Shown piece by piece: positions 21,121 through 30,325 of a stretch of DNA of 40,153 nucleotides (position 1 is its first letter; every line of letters begins with the position of its first letter). The translations under genes and the position numbers were made by a program. Where the stretch lies: assembly GCA_003022925.1 (NCBI GenBank), contig PXRY01000001.1, positions 1-40,153 on the forward strand. The letters are read 5' to 3'. Source of the stretch: Halobacteriales archaeon QS_8_65_32 (GTDB lineage: Archaea; Halobacteriota; Halobacteria; Halobacteriales; Halococcaceae). The notes under the pieces are model-generated. The model saw only the letters and a list, made by a program, of their open reading frames with translations, was not told the DNA's origin and did not search any database.

Positions 21121-22454
21121 GCCCGGCCCACGAGCGTAGCGTCGTTTCCGTGGGTGAATTCGAGTTCGATTGTGGCGAGTCGATCCCCGATCTCCGCCTC
21201 GCCTACGAGACCTACGGGAAGTTCACCGGCGACAACGCGGTGCTCGTCTGTCACGCGCTGACCGGCAGCGCCCACGTCGCGGGCCGGCGGCGGCGAACCG
21301 GGGGCCGGACGGACGAAGACAGCGAGGACGACGGCGGCAGTGGCGGCGAAGACGGCGGTAGCGGTGGCGACAGTGCCGCCGGTAGCGGTGGCGATAGGAC
21401 AGCAGCCACTCACGGCCAGGCCCGCGCGTGGTGGGACGACATCGTCGGTCCAGGGAAAGCGATCGATACGACCGCCTTCTACGTGATCTGCGTGAACGCC
21501 CCAGGCTCGTGTTTCGGCTCGTCGGGCCCCGCGAGCGCCGATCCGGAGACGGACGACGAACCATACGGAACCGATTTCCCGGCGGTGACCGTCGGCGACT
21601 GGACCCGGGCCCAGCGTCGGGTGTTGGACGCGCTCGGCGTTCCAGGACTGCACGCCGTCGTCGGCGGGTCGGTCGGCGGGATGAACGCCTTGGAGTGGGC
21701 GAAACGCCACCCCGACGGCGTCGATCGGGTTATTCCCATCGCGGCGGCCGCTCGACTCGACGCCCAGTGTCTCGCGATCGACGCGATCGCGAGGCGGGCC
21801 ATCCAGTCCGACCCGAATTGGCGTGGTGGAGACTACTACGGCGAGGGGCGCGAGCGTCCAAAACGGGGGCTCACGCTGGCCCGCCAGCTCGGCCATCTCA
21901 CCTACCTTTCGAAGGCGTCCATGAACAGAAAATTCGGCCGGCGGTCGGCGGGGCGGGACGCCCTGCGGGAGACCTTCCCAACGGACCCCGCGGCGGGATT
22001 CTTCCCCTATCGGGACGTCGAATCGTACCTCGACTATCAGGGTAGCTCCTTTGCCGAGCGCTTCGACGCGAACAGCTACCTCTATCTTACGCGCGCGATG
22101 GATAACTACGACCTGGCTGCGGGCTATGAGTCCGACGCCGGGGCGCTCGCAGCGTTCGACGGCGAGGCCCTCTTCCTGTCGTTTACCGGCGACTGGCATT
22201 TCACCACCGCCCAAGCCGAACGCCTCGCCGAGGCTTTTCGCGACTCGGAGACGCCGACCGCCCACCACGTCATCGAATCGGACCACGGCCACGACGCCTT
22301 CCTCGTCGAACCCGAAAAAGTCGGGCCGCCGCTCGCCGACTTCCTCGCGGAGGGCGTCGCGGGCCGGGCGGTGACCGACACCGACGATGGCGACGGCGAC
22401 GAGGCAACGAGCGAGGAGTTCGCGCCGGTCCACGTCGGGTTGTTCGGCGACTGA
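21117..22454 (+). CDS. metX: Homoserine O-acetyltransferase
   Basis: [30 protein letters not shown] nucleophile elbow, [38 protein letters not shown] overlap with the upstream gene. Confidence 0.94.
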   Translation: MSPAHERSVVSVGEFEFDCGESIPDLRLAYETYGKFTGDNAVLVCHALTGSAHVAGRRRRTGGRTDEDSEDDGGSGGEDGGSGGDSAAGSGGDRTAATHGQARAWWDDIVGPGKAIDTTAFYVICVNAPGSCFGSSGPASADPETDDEPYGTDFPAVTVGDWTRAQRRVLDALGVPGLHAVVGGSVGGMNALEWAKRHPDGVDRVIPIAAAARLDAQCLAIDAIARRAIQSDPNWRGGDYYGEGRERPKRGLTLARQLGHLTYLSKASMNRKFGRRSAGRDALRETFPTDPAAGFFPYRDVESYLDYQGSSFAERFDANSYLYLTRAMDNYDLAAGYESDAGALAAFDGEALFLSFTGDWHFTTAQAERLAEAFRDSETPTAHHVIESDHGHDAFLVEPEKVGPPLADFLAEGVAGRAVTDTDDGDGDEATSEEFAPVHVGLFGD

Positions 22455-22604
22455 GTGAGGAGGAAGTCGAAGGGAGCGGTCGGCAATCGGCGATCATGAA
22501 CGAAGCGAGCTGGCGGGACGGAGAAGGAGAGGTCCGAATCCGATGGAGGGCCGAGGGTTAGGGGACCGGTGAAACGGAAACGGAAACGGGAGCGGGAGCG
22601 AGCC

Positions 22605-22868
22605 TCAGAGCTGTCGGACGGCCTCCCACTTTGCGACGTCCGGGCCGTTGACGCCGCCCTCCCAGGACGGGTCAGCTCGCTCGCCGTTGATGAACCGACC
22701 GTACTGTTCGTCGTCGACGTGGATTTCGAGACAAGTCGTGCCGTTGTCGGTCCGCCAACTGACCCACACTTCGCGGTCACCGTTGCCGAGCGGGTGTTCG
22801 GGCGTGTAGGGATCCCCGCCGTCGGCAACGTGCTCAACGTACGCGCGGAGCCGGTCTTCGAGTGCCAT
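22605..22868 (-). CDS. Conserved hypothetical protein (87 aa)
   Basis: MALEDRLRAYVEHVADGGDPYTPEHPLGNGDREVWVSWRTDNGTTCLEIHVDDEQYGRFINGERADPSWEGGVNGPDVAKWEAVRQL; acidic halophilic composition. Confidence 0.65.
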   Translation of the reverse strand: MALEDRLRAYVEHVADGGDPYTPEHPLGNGDREVWVSWRTDNGTTCLEIHVDDEQYGRFINGERADPSWEGGVNGPDVAKWEAVRQL

Positions 22869-23266
22869 GCCCTTCCTCCGGTATCGTCGCCAATAGTTAC
22901 GAATCCGGCACGAATCGATAGTTGTAACCTGACCGATCGGGCGGCGATCGTAGGGCGTGGGGAACGGAGCGCGCGGGAACGGCCGGACCAGCGACCGACT
23001 CGAAGTCCCGCTCGCGTGTGACGACCGTCAGACGCCGGGCTGACGGTAGGGGCCCAAATGCGGTGCTAGGCGGAGGCTACAACGAGTATGCTGGCCGTTC
23101 GGTAGTCTCAGCCCGTCGGGTGTCGAGTTCCGCCGAAGCGCACCGCGGACGCCCGCGGGGGCTCGCAGGCCAGGGAACGAGCAGTGAAGATGAGCGGCGA
23201 GCACCGCGCGACGACGCGACCGGGACCGGGACCGAACCGGGACATGGCAGGACCGTCCGCTGGCAG

Positions 23267-24682
23267 TCAGTCGACGAGGTATCCGAGGTTCGCGAGCTGG
23301 CGTTTCATACCCTCGGAGTACTCGGCCTTTCGGGGCGTGGCGTCGGCGTATCCCGGCCGACCGGCGGTCTCGGCCCACCGGGTGTAAATACCCGCCAATC
23401 GATCGCGCTCGTCGGGATAGGTTTTTGCAACGTCGTGGCTCTCGTCGGGGAGTTCGAACAGCTCGGTGCGGTCGTCGCTCGTGAGGTACTTGTACTCGTT
23501 CGTGCGCACCGCGGTCAAGTCGGCGTGGTGATACGGCGAGTCGTCGAAGTCGGGGTTCAGTTCTTCGAAGCGTTCGATGTTCTCCTTCGCGCGCTCCCAC
23601 CCGCGCTGGATTATCGCGTAGTTCCGGGTTTCCTCTCGCATATCGATCCCTTGGAGACCCTCTGTCCGCGCCCCGACGCGATCGAGGATCGTGGTCATTA
23701 CGTCGGCGTGTTGAACTATCCCCTCATACCCGGTGATCTCGTCGAAGCCGTACGTGACGAGCGGAACGTGACAAACCGCATCGTTCGTCGTCACCATGTG
23801 GGCCAACATCCCGTCCTCGCCGAAACACTCCCCGTGATCGGCGGTGATCACGATAATCGTGTCCTCCAAGAGGTCGAGTTCGTTCAAGTAACCGACGAGC
23901 CCCCGGATCCGGTCGTCCGTGTAGGCGATCTCGCCGTCGTGCAGCGCTTTGATCGCGCGCCACTGGTCGTCGGTGAAGTCACAGCCCTCGGCGATGTTTC
24001 GATGGAGATCGCCGCTGTGGCGGAGACACACCTCCCTCGCTTCTCCGATCGACATGTCGAACGCGTCGGCGAAGCGTTTCGTCTCCTTGCGCGGCGGGTA
24101 GTAGAGGTGGTGGGGATCGCCGTAGAAGGTATAGAGGAAGAAGGGCTCCTCGCGGCTCGCATACGAGCGCAGCCAGCGCTTCGCGACCCCGTTGGTCAGA
24201 AAGCCGGTATCGAAGCGGTTGGTGTCGAGCGAGAGCCCGGGACCGTGACGATAAAAGCCGAGCGCGTATTTTGCGAGCGTCCTCGGACCGACGGTCTCCA
24301 AAAGCGTCTCGCGACTGAGGTACGCGAAGTCGTCGAAGCCGCGATCGAGGCCGGTCGCCGGGCTCACCTGGCCGTGGGGGGCAACGAGGCCGGTCCGGTA
24401 GCCGACCTCCCCGAGGCGTTCGGGCACCGTCTCGAACTCTTCGGGGAGGACGTCGTGGATCATTCCCGTCCCGTGGTGGGACGGGTAGGTTCCAGTGAGA
24501 ATCGACGCGCTGGATGCGAGCGTCCAGATCCCGTGAGAGAAACAGCTCTCGAACCCACGACCGCGATCGGCGGCGGCGATCCGCTCGGTGTTCGGCATCG
24601 TCTCGCGGTCGTACCCACCCAAGAAGGTGTGATCCGTGCGCGTGCTCTCGACGGTGATCCAGAGAACGTTCGGTCGGTTCAT
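23267..24682 (-). CDS. Sulfatase-like hydrolase/transferase
   Basis: RPNVLWITVESTRTDHTFLGGYDRETMPNTERIAA, SILTGTYPSHHGTG, IIVITADHGECFGEDGMLAHM. Confidence 0.9.
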   Translation of the reverse strand: MNRPNVLWITVESTRTDHTFLGGYDRETMPNTERIAAADRGRGFESCFSHGIWTLASSASILTGTYPSHHGTGMIHDVLPEEFETVPERLGEVGYRTGLVAPHGQVSPATGLDRGFDDFAYLSRETLLETVGPRTLAKYALGFYRHGPGLSLDTNRFDTGFLTNGVAKRWLRSYASREEPFFLYTFYGDPHHLYYPPRKETKRFADAFDMSIGEAREVCLRHSGDLHRNIAEGCDFTDDQWRAIKALHDGEIAYTDDRIRGLVGYLNELDLLEDTIIVITADHGECFGEDGMLAHMVTTNDAVCHVPLVTYGFDEITGYEGIVQHADVMTTILDRVGARTEGLQGIDMREETRNYAIIQRGWERAKENIERFEELNPDFDDSPYHHADLTAVRTNEYKYLTSDDRTELFELPDESHDVAKTYPDERDRLAGIYTRWAETAGRPGYADATPRKAEYSEGMKRQLANLGYLVD

Positions 24683-24776
24683 TCCGTTCGGGCGATCTGT
24701 GAGGTGTTCACGACGGGACGTATTTCCGAGTATGGACGAGGGTAATTTATAGAATGGTTGATTAATACCTTACTCG

Positions 24777-24833
24777 ATGGCTAAAAACGAACACACGGAA
24801 CGCGAAGCGCCCCCTCCGGAACCGGCGTCCTGA
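24777..24833 (+). CDS. Candidate 18-aa leaderless microprotein
   Basis: ATG..TGA = MAKNEHTEREAPPPEPAS; TATA-like ggtaatttatagaa (~24740-24753) placed ~27-30 nt upstream. Confidence 0.3.
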   Translation: MAKNEHTEREAPPPEPAS

Positions 24834-24859
24834 CGGACTCAACGTGGGCTCGGCGGCGT

Positions 24860-25504
24860 TCAGCGCTCGGGAAGGACGCCTTCGCCTTCGAGCGTCGCTC
24901 GGAGGTCGGCCATCGACGCCACGGTGACGTCGCACGCGGGTTCAACCGCTGGTTTAGGGTCGTAGCCAATTGCTACTCCGGCGGCCGCGAGCATCGGTCG
25001 GTCGTTCGCGCCGTCGCCGACCGCTATCGTATTCTCGATCGAGATTCCGCTATCGTCGGCGAGCGCGCGGAGGACGTCGTCCTTGGTGCCTTCGATGAGC
25101 GGTCCCGCGACGTCGCCGGTAAGCGCTTCGCCGTCGTCGAGTAGTCGGTTCGCATATGTATAATCGGTCGTTACACCGGTGTCGGCGAGCGCGCCCTCGA
25201 CGCCGCGTTCGAACCCGCCGGTGAGGACCGCCGTCGTGACGCCCGCCTCGACGAGCGCGCTGAGGACCTCGGCCGCGCCGGGTTGAAGCCGAACGTTCAC
25301 GAAGGCCGCTTCGACCCGATCGAGCGCGAGACCTTCCAAGAGCGAGACGCGCTCGCGCAGGCTTTCGGCATAGCCGATCTCGCCGGCCATCGTCCGGTCG
25401 GTGATCGCAGCCATGCGATCGGCGACGCCGCACTGTTCGCCGAGCAGAATCGTCATCTCCGAATCGGAAAGCGTGCCGTCGAAGTCGAACGCGACGAGTG
25501 TCAT
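24860..25504 (-). CDS. serB: Phosphoserine phosphatase (HAD family)
   Basis: VAFDFDGTLSDSEM motif I, VLTGGFERGVEGAL, AVGDGANDRPMLAAAGVAIGYDPKPAV. Confidence 0.88.
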   Translation of the reverse strand: MTLVAFDFDGTLSDSEMTILLGEQCGVADRMAAITDRTMAGEIGYAESLRERVSLLEGLALDRVEAAFVNVRLQPGAAEVLSALVEAGVTTAVLTGGFERGVEGALADTGVTTDYTYANRLLDDGEALTGDVAGPLIEGTKDDVLRALADDSGISIENTIAVGDGANDRPMLAAAGVAIGYDPKPAVEPACDVTVASMADLRATLEGEGVLPER

Positions 25505-25636
25505 ATCGGTGCTTCGCGACGAGGCGTTTCAATCGATCGGTACTCCGCTCGTGCCGGCGCGGTCGGCTTCCGTTCGCATCGCTCCGTCACGGTCGCGCAA
25601 GGACCGTGCGGGCCCCGACCATGCGAAGGCCGCCGA

Positions 25637-27724
25637 TCACGCGAACGGCCGCGTCCGGGCCACACCGAAGTTCGCGACCTCCTCGGGATCGGCGGCGATC
25701 AGCGAGCGCGCGCGGGCGGCCGTCACGAGGTTGTCGCTGCCGAAATACGGCATCGCGTACGCGCGCTCGACGGTCGTGTCTTTTCGATCGACGCCGACGA
25801 TAAGGGACTCGTCGGCCGATCGGGGGAGTAGCGAGTCCCTATCGAGCCCGTAGAGGACGACACAGGTGGGCGACACGGAGCGCGCGACGCTCGCGTCGGC
25901 GAGGGGGGTGCGGGCGTAATTCCCACCGCGACGATCGCCGCGACTGCCCCCGTTCTGAACGAAAAGCGCATCTGCGGGCTTTTCGACCGGTTCGTCGAGG
26001 AGTACCCAGCAGTCGAACGTCTCGCTCAGGTCGAAGCCATTGCGCGACTCGAACGCTGCCAATCGTCGTCGCTGTGCCTGATGATCCGAGTACAGGAGAC
26101 TATATAGCCCGCGAGCGTCGGGCCGGTCGATCGGGACGCGAAACCCCGCGGAACCCTCGGGTCTGAGGGTTATATCCATCGCGACGCGGCCGAGGCAGAC
26201 CGCCCCGAAGCCCGAATCGTTGAGCAGCACTTTTGCCTCGTACTCGGGCACGAACGCGCCGACGTCGAACGGCACCGCGGAAACCGAGACGAGTTCCGGG
26301 CGCGTCGTCGAGTCGGCCCGCGCATCGGCCGCCGAGTCGCCGTCGGTGATCGGTTCGATCCGGCCGGCGAGTGTGCCGCCATCGAGAAACCGGTCGCGAT
26401 CGAGCGCGCGGAAGACTAAGACGTGCTCGGCGCTGCTGTAGGGAACGCTCGGCACGTACCCGCCGAGACGTCCAACGGGTTCCCAGTCGTCCTCGGCGGT
26501 GCGAAGCGAGAGGCGACGATCGTGAAAGCCGACGTTTCGCGTATGCACCCAGCAGTCGAATCGATCCTCGGAGTCGAAATCCTGCCGAGCGGCGAGCAAC
26601 GACGCGTAGGCGTACAGGTACCGATCGCGGGCAACGGTGACCGTGTTCGCCCGCCCGTCGCGGGCGATTGCGACGTCGCGGTTGGGGACGAACGGGTCGA
26701 AGCCGCGTTCCGTCTCAGTATAAGCGGTCCGAGCGTACCACCCGCGGCCGTCGGCGGCCCCGGAGGCTCGCAGGTCCATCCGGATCGCCCCCTTGCTCGG
26801 GGTGTGGTGTGGGTTGATCGTGTGGCTCTGGCCGAGGTAGAGCACCTCGCCGACCCCCGCTCGCGCGTTGGCGATCAGGCTCCGTATCGCGGCGTTCGCC
26901 TTCTCGGGGCCGACGTCCTTTTCGTACCAGCCCCGATAGAAGTCGACGAACGCGAACTCCGGCGTCGCCCCGCGGTCACGGAGGCCCGAAATCACCGTCT
27001 CGAAGGTTTCGGGCCGGCGGCTCTCGATGATGTAGGGGAAGTGAACGAAGATCCCGGCGTCGACATCGGGTGCGACCCCGGCGATCGCGCGTTTCTGTGC
27101 GGCGAAGATTTCGGAACCGTGGCGTTCGAGATTGGCGACCGCGGCGTCGTTCCACGCGCCGCCGGGTACCCAGGTGCCCCCGACGGGCGCTTCCTGCCAG
27201 AGCACGATCCGCCCCGTCGGAAAGCGCCGCCTGTATGCTCGTGCGGCCGCTCGGAGCCCGGCGAGGTGCCGCTCGCGCTTCTCCGAATCGGTTACGAACT
27301 CCTCGGGGGTGAGATCGGTCAGGACGCCGACGTTGAGCCACGCCTCGACGCCCCGTTCGGCGGCCGCGTCGAGCGGGGCGGCGAGGTCGGCAGCGACGTC
27401 CTCGCCGGTCGCATCGGGGTACGCGAACAGCGCCGCGAGGTCGTGGCGACCGGCGAAGGCGAGCAGCGAGTCACGGATTCCGTGGTGTTCCCAGACGGGT
27501 CGCTCGAGCCAGCAGAAGTCCGCCCGTTCCCCCGACCGACCGACCGGTCGGTTCCCGATCGTCGGGGAGGTCTCGGTCGTCGAGTCCTCGGTATGCTTGA
27601 CGGCCGAGTCGGTGACGCTCCCGTCAGAGGACCCCGGTCGGCCGGAACAGCCGGCGACGAGGGGCATGGAACCCGCCAGCGCCCGCCGGAGGAATCGTCG
27701 CCGTCGTATCCGTCGTCGCCGCAT
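25637..27724 (-). CDS. TAT-exported lipoprotein with possible glycosidase-like barrel and two FDCWV-containing C-terminal modules
   Basis: In-frame start at 27722-27724: MRRRRIRRRRFLRRALAGSMPLVAGCSG (RRRFL twin-arginine + lipobox VAGC); 695 aa. Confidence 0.7.
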   Translation of the reverse strand: MRRRRIRRRRFLRRALAGSMPLVAGCSGRPGSSDGSVTDSAVKHTEDSTTETSPTIGNRPVGRSGERADFCWLERPVWEHHGIRDSLLAFAGRHDLAALFAYPDATGEDVAADLAAPLDAAAERGVEAWLNVGVLTDLTPEEFVTDSEKRERHLAGLRAAARAYRRRFPTGRIVLWQEAPVGGTWVPGGAWNDAAVANLERHGSEIFAAQKRAIAGVAPDVDAGIFVHFPYIIESRRPETFETVISGLRDRGATPEFAFVDFYRGWYEKDVGPEKANAAIRSLIANARAGVGEVLYLGQSHTINPHHTPSKGAIRMDLRASGAADGRGWYARTAYTETERGFDPFVPNRDVAIARDGRANTVTVARDRYLYAYASLLAARQDFDSEDRFDCWVHTRNVGFHDRRLSLRTAEDDWEPVGRLGGYVPSVPYSSAEHVLVFRALDRDRFLDGGTLAGRIEPITDGDSAADARADSTTRPELVSVSAVPFDVGAFVPEYEAKVLLNDSGFGAVCLGRVAMDITLRPEGSAGFRVPIDRPDARGLYSLLYSDHQAQRRRLAAFESRNGFDLSETFDCWVLLDEPVEKPADALFVQNGGSRGDRRGGNYARTPLADASVARSVSPTCVVLYGLDRDSLLPRSADESLIVGVDRKDTTVERAYAMPYFGSDNLVTAARARSLIAADPEEVANFGVARTRPFA

Positions 27725-27729
27725 GTACG

Positions 27730-28164
27730 CTAACGGGCGAACCGGTCCGATAAAAACCGTCGACTTCGGCTCGGCGCCGGCCGGAAACGAGTGCCCGACG
27801 ACCGCTCGCTCCCCCGTTTCCCTCCTTCGGCATCGACGTCCCAGTCGATCGACTCCCAGCCTTCGAAGTGCTCGATACGAAGTTCTAACTCGAATCGCTC
27901 CCAGTCGCACTCGTCGTACAGGAACTGTACCAGCGGACCGAACGCCGAGTTGTCCAACTGTAGCCCACGGCTGCCGTAGTCGAGCACGAACGGTTGCGAG
28001 CGAACGGTCTCGTAGGCGGCTCTCGCTTCACTGCCTCGGTCGGATGCGTACGCCGCGCGCCCGAGTACTTCGTCGCGCGGCATGGGCGAGCCGTATCGGT
28101 GAGACGTCATCAGCACCCGGAGAATCGCACGGATGAGTTCGATCTCGCTCACACCTCGCAGCAC
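27730..28164 (-). CDS. Conserved haloarchaeal hypothetical protein (possible wHTH)
   Basis: 144 aa MLRGVSEIELIRAILRVLMTSHRYGSPMPRDEVLGRAAYASDRGSEARAAYETVRSQPFVLDYGSRGLQLDNSAFGPLVQFLYDECDWERFELELRIEHFEGWESIDWD... Confidence 0.6.
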   Translation of the reverse strand: MLRGVSEIELIRAILRVLMTSHRYGSPMPRDEVLGRAAYASDRGSEARAAYETVRSQPFVLDYGSRGLQLDNSAFGPLVQFLYDECDWERFELELRIEHFEGWESIDWDVDAEGGKRGSERSSGTRFRPAPSRSRRFLSDRFAR

Positions 28165-28199
28165 AACATATTACACCGAAGTATAACGTTGCCTACTTT

Positions 28200-28221
28200 G
28201 TTGTAGAATTTTGACTACAAC
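28200..28221. promoter_or_regulatory. Palindromic operator candidate upstream of the HTH gene
   Basis: GTTGTAG (28200-28206) - N8 - CTACAAC (28215-28221), perfect 7+7 inverted repeat in an AT-rich intergenic region. Confidence 0.5.
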
Positions 28222-28249
28222 GCTTATGCTCGTTCGATCTATGACGGCT

Positions 28250-28588
28250 ATGAGCGACACTAGTATCGATTCGCACCCTGTAGACGTCAAGCGCAGTCGT
28301 GTCGAGCACCCGATCGGTTGGCTCTACCTCTGCCGACACGAGAGCGTCCACTACATTATCGACGCATTACTACAGGTCGATCCGCGAAAGGAGTTCACGA
28401 AGACCGAACTCGCGGAGTTCGCGGGGGTCAGCGCACAGAGCGTTCGTCGTCACCTACCGAAGTTGAGGGAACTGGAAGTCGTCGCCGAAACCGCCGGCGG
28501 AAAACGGTATCACTACGACATCGATAGCCCGGTCGGGCAGTTGATCGTCGAACTGAACGGGGAGATCAACGCGATCGGTGCTGAGTAG
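28250..28588 (+). CDS. Small HTH-domain transcriptional regulator (intact paralog of 14876..15214)
   Basis: MSDTSIDSHPVDVKRSRVEHPIGWLYLCRHESVHYIIDALLQVDPRKEFTKTELAEFAGVSAQSVRRHLPKLRELEVVAETAGGKRYHYDIDSPVGQLIVELNGEINAIGAE. Start could also be 28241. Confidence 0.85.
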   Translation: MSDTSIDSHPVDVKRSRVEHPIGWLYLCRHESVHYIIDALLQVDPRKEFTKTELAEFAGVSAQSVRRHLPKLRELEVVAETAGGKRYHYDIDSPVGQLIVELNGEINAIGAE

Positions 28589-28715
28589 GGAAAGACGATC
28601 GTCAACTCGTGGCCGATATCGAGCGGCGATTGAACGAGTCCACGTCAGGCGAGTTTTCACGACGCTCGCGCGGCAGTAAAGCAAGTGTTATTCCGCCGGG
28701 CGAAGAGCCTCGGGT

Positions 28716-30302
28716 ATGAAAGTTCTCGTCACGAACCCCATCGCCGACGCCGGCCTCGAACGACTGCGGGTGGCCGGCCACGACGTCGAGACGGCCTACG
28801 ACGCTACCGACGATTCGCTCTACGACGCGGTCATTGATGCGGATGCACTGATCGTTCGCTCTGGAACGGAGGTGACCGCCGACGTGATCGAAAGCGCCCG
28901 CGACTTGGTGATCGTCGGCCGAGCGGGGATCGGCACCGACAACATCGACATCGACGCCGCGACCGACCGGGGCGTGATCGTCGCGAACGCCCCCGAGGGC
29001 AACGTCCGCGCCGCGGCCGAACACACCGTTGCGATGACCTTCGCGACCGCCCGGTCGATCCCCCAGGCCCACGCCCGGCTCAGGGCCGGCGAGTGGGCGA
29101 AAGGCGATTTCTTGGGGACTGAACTCAACGGCAAGGTCTTAGGGGTGGTGGGACTCGGCCGCGTCGGCCAGGAAGTCGCTCGCCGGCTCGGCAACCTCGG
29201 CATGGACATCGTGGCGTACGACCCCTACATCGCCGAAAGCCGTGCCGATCGCCTCGGCGCGGAACTCGTCGACCTCGACGAGTGCATCCCCCGAGCGGAC
29301 GTACTGACCGTCCACACGCCGCTGACCCCCGAGACCGAGGACCTGATCGGCGAACCCGAACTCGACCGAATGGAAGGGGGACACCTCGTGAACTGCGCGC
29401 GCGGGGGCGTTGTCGACGAGGCGGCCCTGGCCGAAGCGGTCGACGACGGCACTCTTGAGGGCGCAGCGGTCGACGTCTTCGCGAACGAACCCGTCTCGCC
29501 GGACAACCCCCTGCTCGACGTCGAGAACGTCGTCATTACGCCTCACCTGGCTGCGAGCACCGAAGCCGCCCAGGAACACGTCGCGACGTCGATCGCCGAT
29601 CAGGTACTCGCCGCCATTGAGGGACGGCCGGTCGCGAACGCGCTGAACGCCCCCTCGATCGACGAAGCGGCCTTCCCCCGCGTGCGCCCCTATATCGATA
29701 TCGCCGAAACCGCCGGCCGGATTTCGGTGCAGTTGTTCGACGAGCGGGTCGCCGAAGTCGAGGTCACCTACGCCGGCGAGATCGCCGACGAGGACGTAGA
29801 CCTCGTGACCGCGAGCGCGCTGAAGGGCGTATTCCGACCGCTCGAATGGCAGGTCAACGCCGTGAACGCCCCCCGGATCGCTGACGAGCGCGGCATCGAG
29901 GTAAGCGAGATCAAACGCCGCCAGGCCGAGGACTTCCAAAGCCTCGTCACGGTCGCCGTTCGCAGCGACGACGGCGCGGAGATGAGCGTCTGTGGGACCC
30001 TCTTTGCGGGCGAGGACCCCCGGATCGTCCGCGTCGACGGCTTTCGGGTCGATGCCATTCCCGGCGGGAGAATGATGGTCACGCGAAACGCCGACGCTCC
30101 CGGCGTGATCGGCCTGATCGGCACCGTGATGGGCGAGCATGATATCAACATCGCTGGTATGTACAACGCCAGGGAAGCCCACGGCGGCGAGGCGATGACC
30201 GTCTACAATGTCGATCAAGCGGTCCCCGAGGAAGCACGCGCGGAACTCGAAGCCGACGAGCGGATCATTTCGACCCGGTATATCACGCTCAACGACGAGT
30301 AA
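28716..30302 (+). CDS. serA: D-3-phosphoglycerate dehydrogenase
   Basis: GKVLGVVGLGRVGQEVARRL NAD motif, VNCARGGVVDEAAL, C-terminal ASB and ACT domains (DAPGVIGLIGTVMGEHDINIAGMYNAR). Confidence 0.96.
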   Translation: MKVLVTNPIADAGLERLRVAGHDVETAYDATDDSLYDAVIDADALIVRSGTEVTADVIESARDLVIVGRAGIGTDNIDIDAATDRGVIVANAPEGNVRAAAEHTVAMTFATARSIPQAHARLRAGEWAKGDFLGTELNGKVLGVVGLGRVGQEVARRLGNLGMDIVAYDPYIAESRADRLGAELVDLDECIPRADVLTVHTPLTPETEDLIGEPELDRMEGGHLVNCARGGVVDEAALAEAVDDGTLEGAAVDVFANEPVSPDNPLLDVENVVITPHLAASTEAAQEHVATSIADQVLAAIEGRPVANALNAPSIDEAAFPRVRPYIDIAETAGRISVQLFDERVAEVEVTYAGEIADEDVDLVTASALKGVFRPLEWQVNAVNAPRIADERGIEVSEIKRRQAEDFQSLVTVAVRSDDGAEMSVCGTLFAGEDPRIVRVDGFRVDAIPGGRMMVTRNADAPGVIGLIGTVMGEHDINIAGMYNAREAHGGEAMTVYNVDQAVPEEARAELEADERIISTRYITLNDE

Positions 30303-30325
30303 GGAACTCGGGAAACCCTCGGCAC

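Noticed and set aside
20988-22433. 481-aa minus ORF opposite metX
   Set aside because: Codon-shadow of a strongly supported gene; no recognisable domain.
23018-24745. 575-aa plus ORF opposite the sulfatase
   Set aside because: Shadow ORF; sulfatase motifs on the minus strand are decisive.
26423-27733. 436-aa plus ORF opposite the TAT lipoprotein
   Set aside because: Shadow ORF with no domain; minus strand has TAT signal, lipobox and internal duplication.
29139-30218. 359-aa minus ORF opposite serA
   Set aside because: Shadow of a highly conserved gene.
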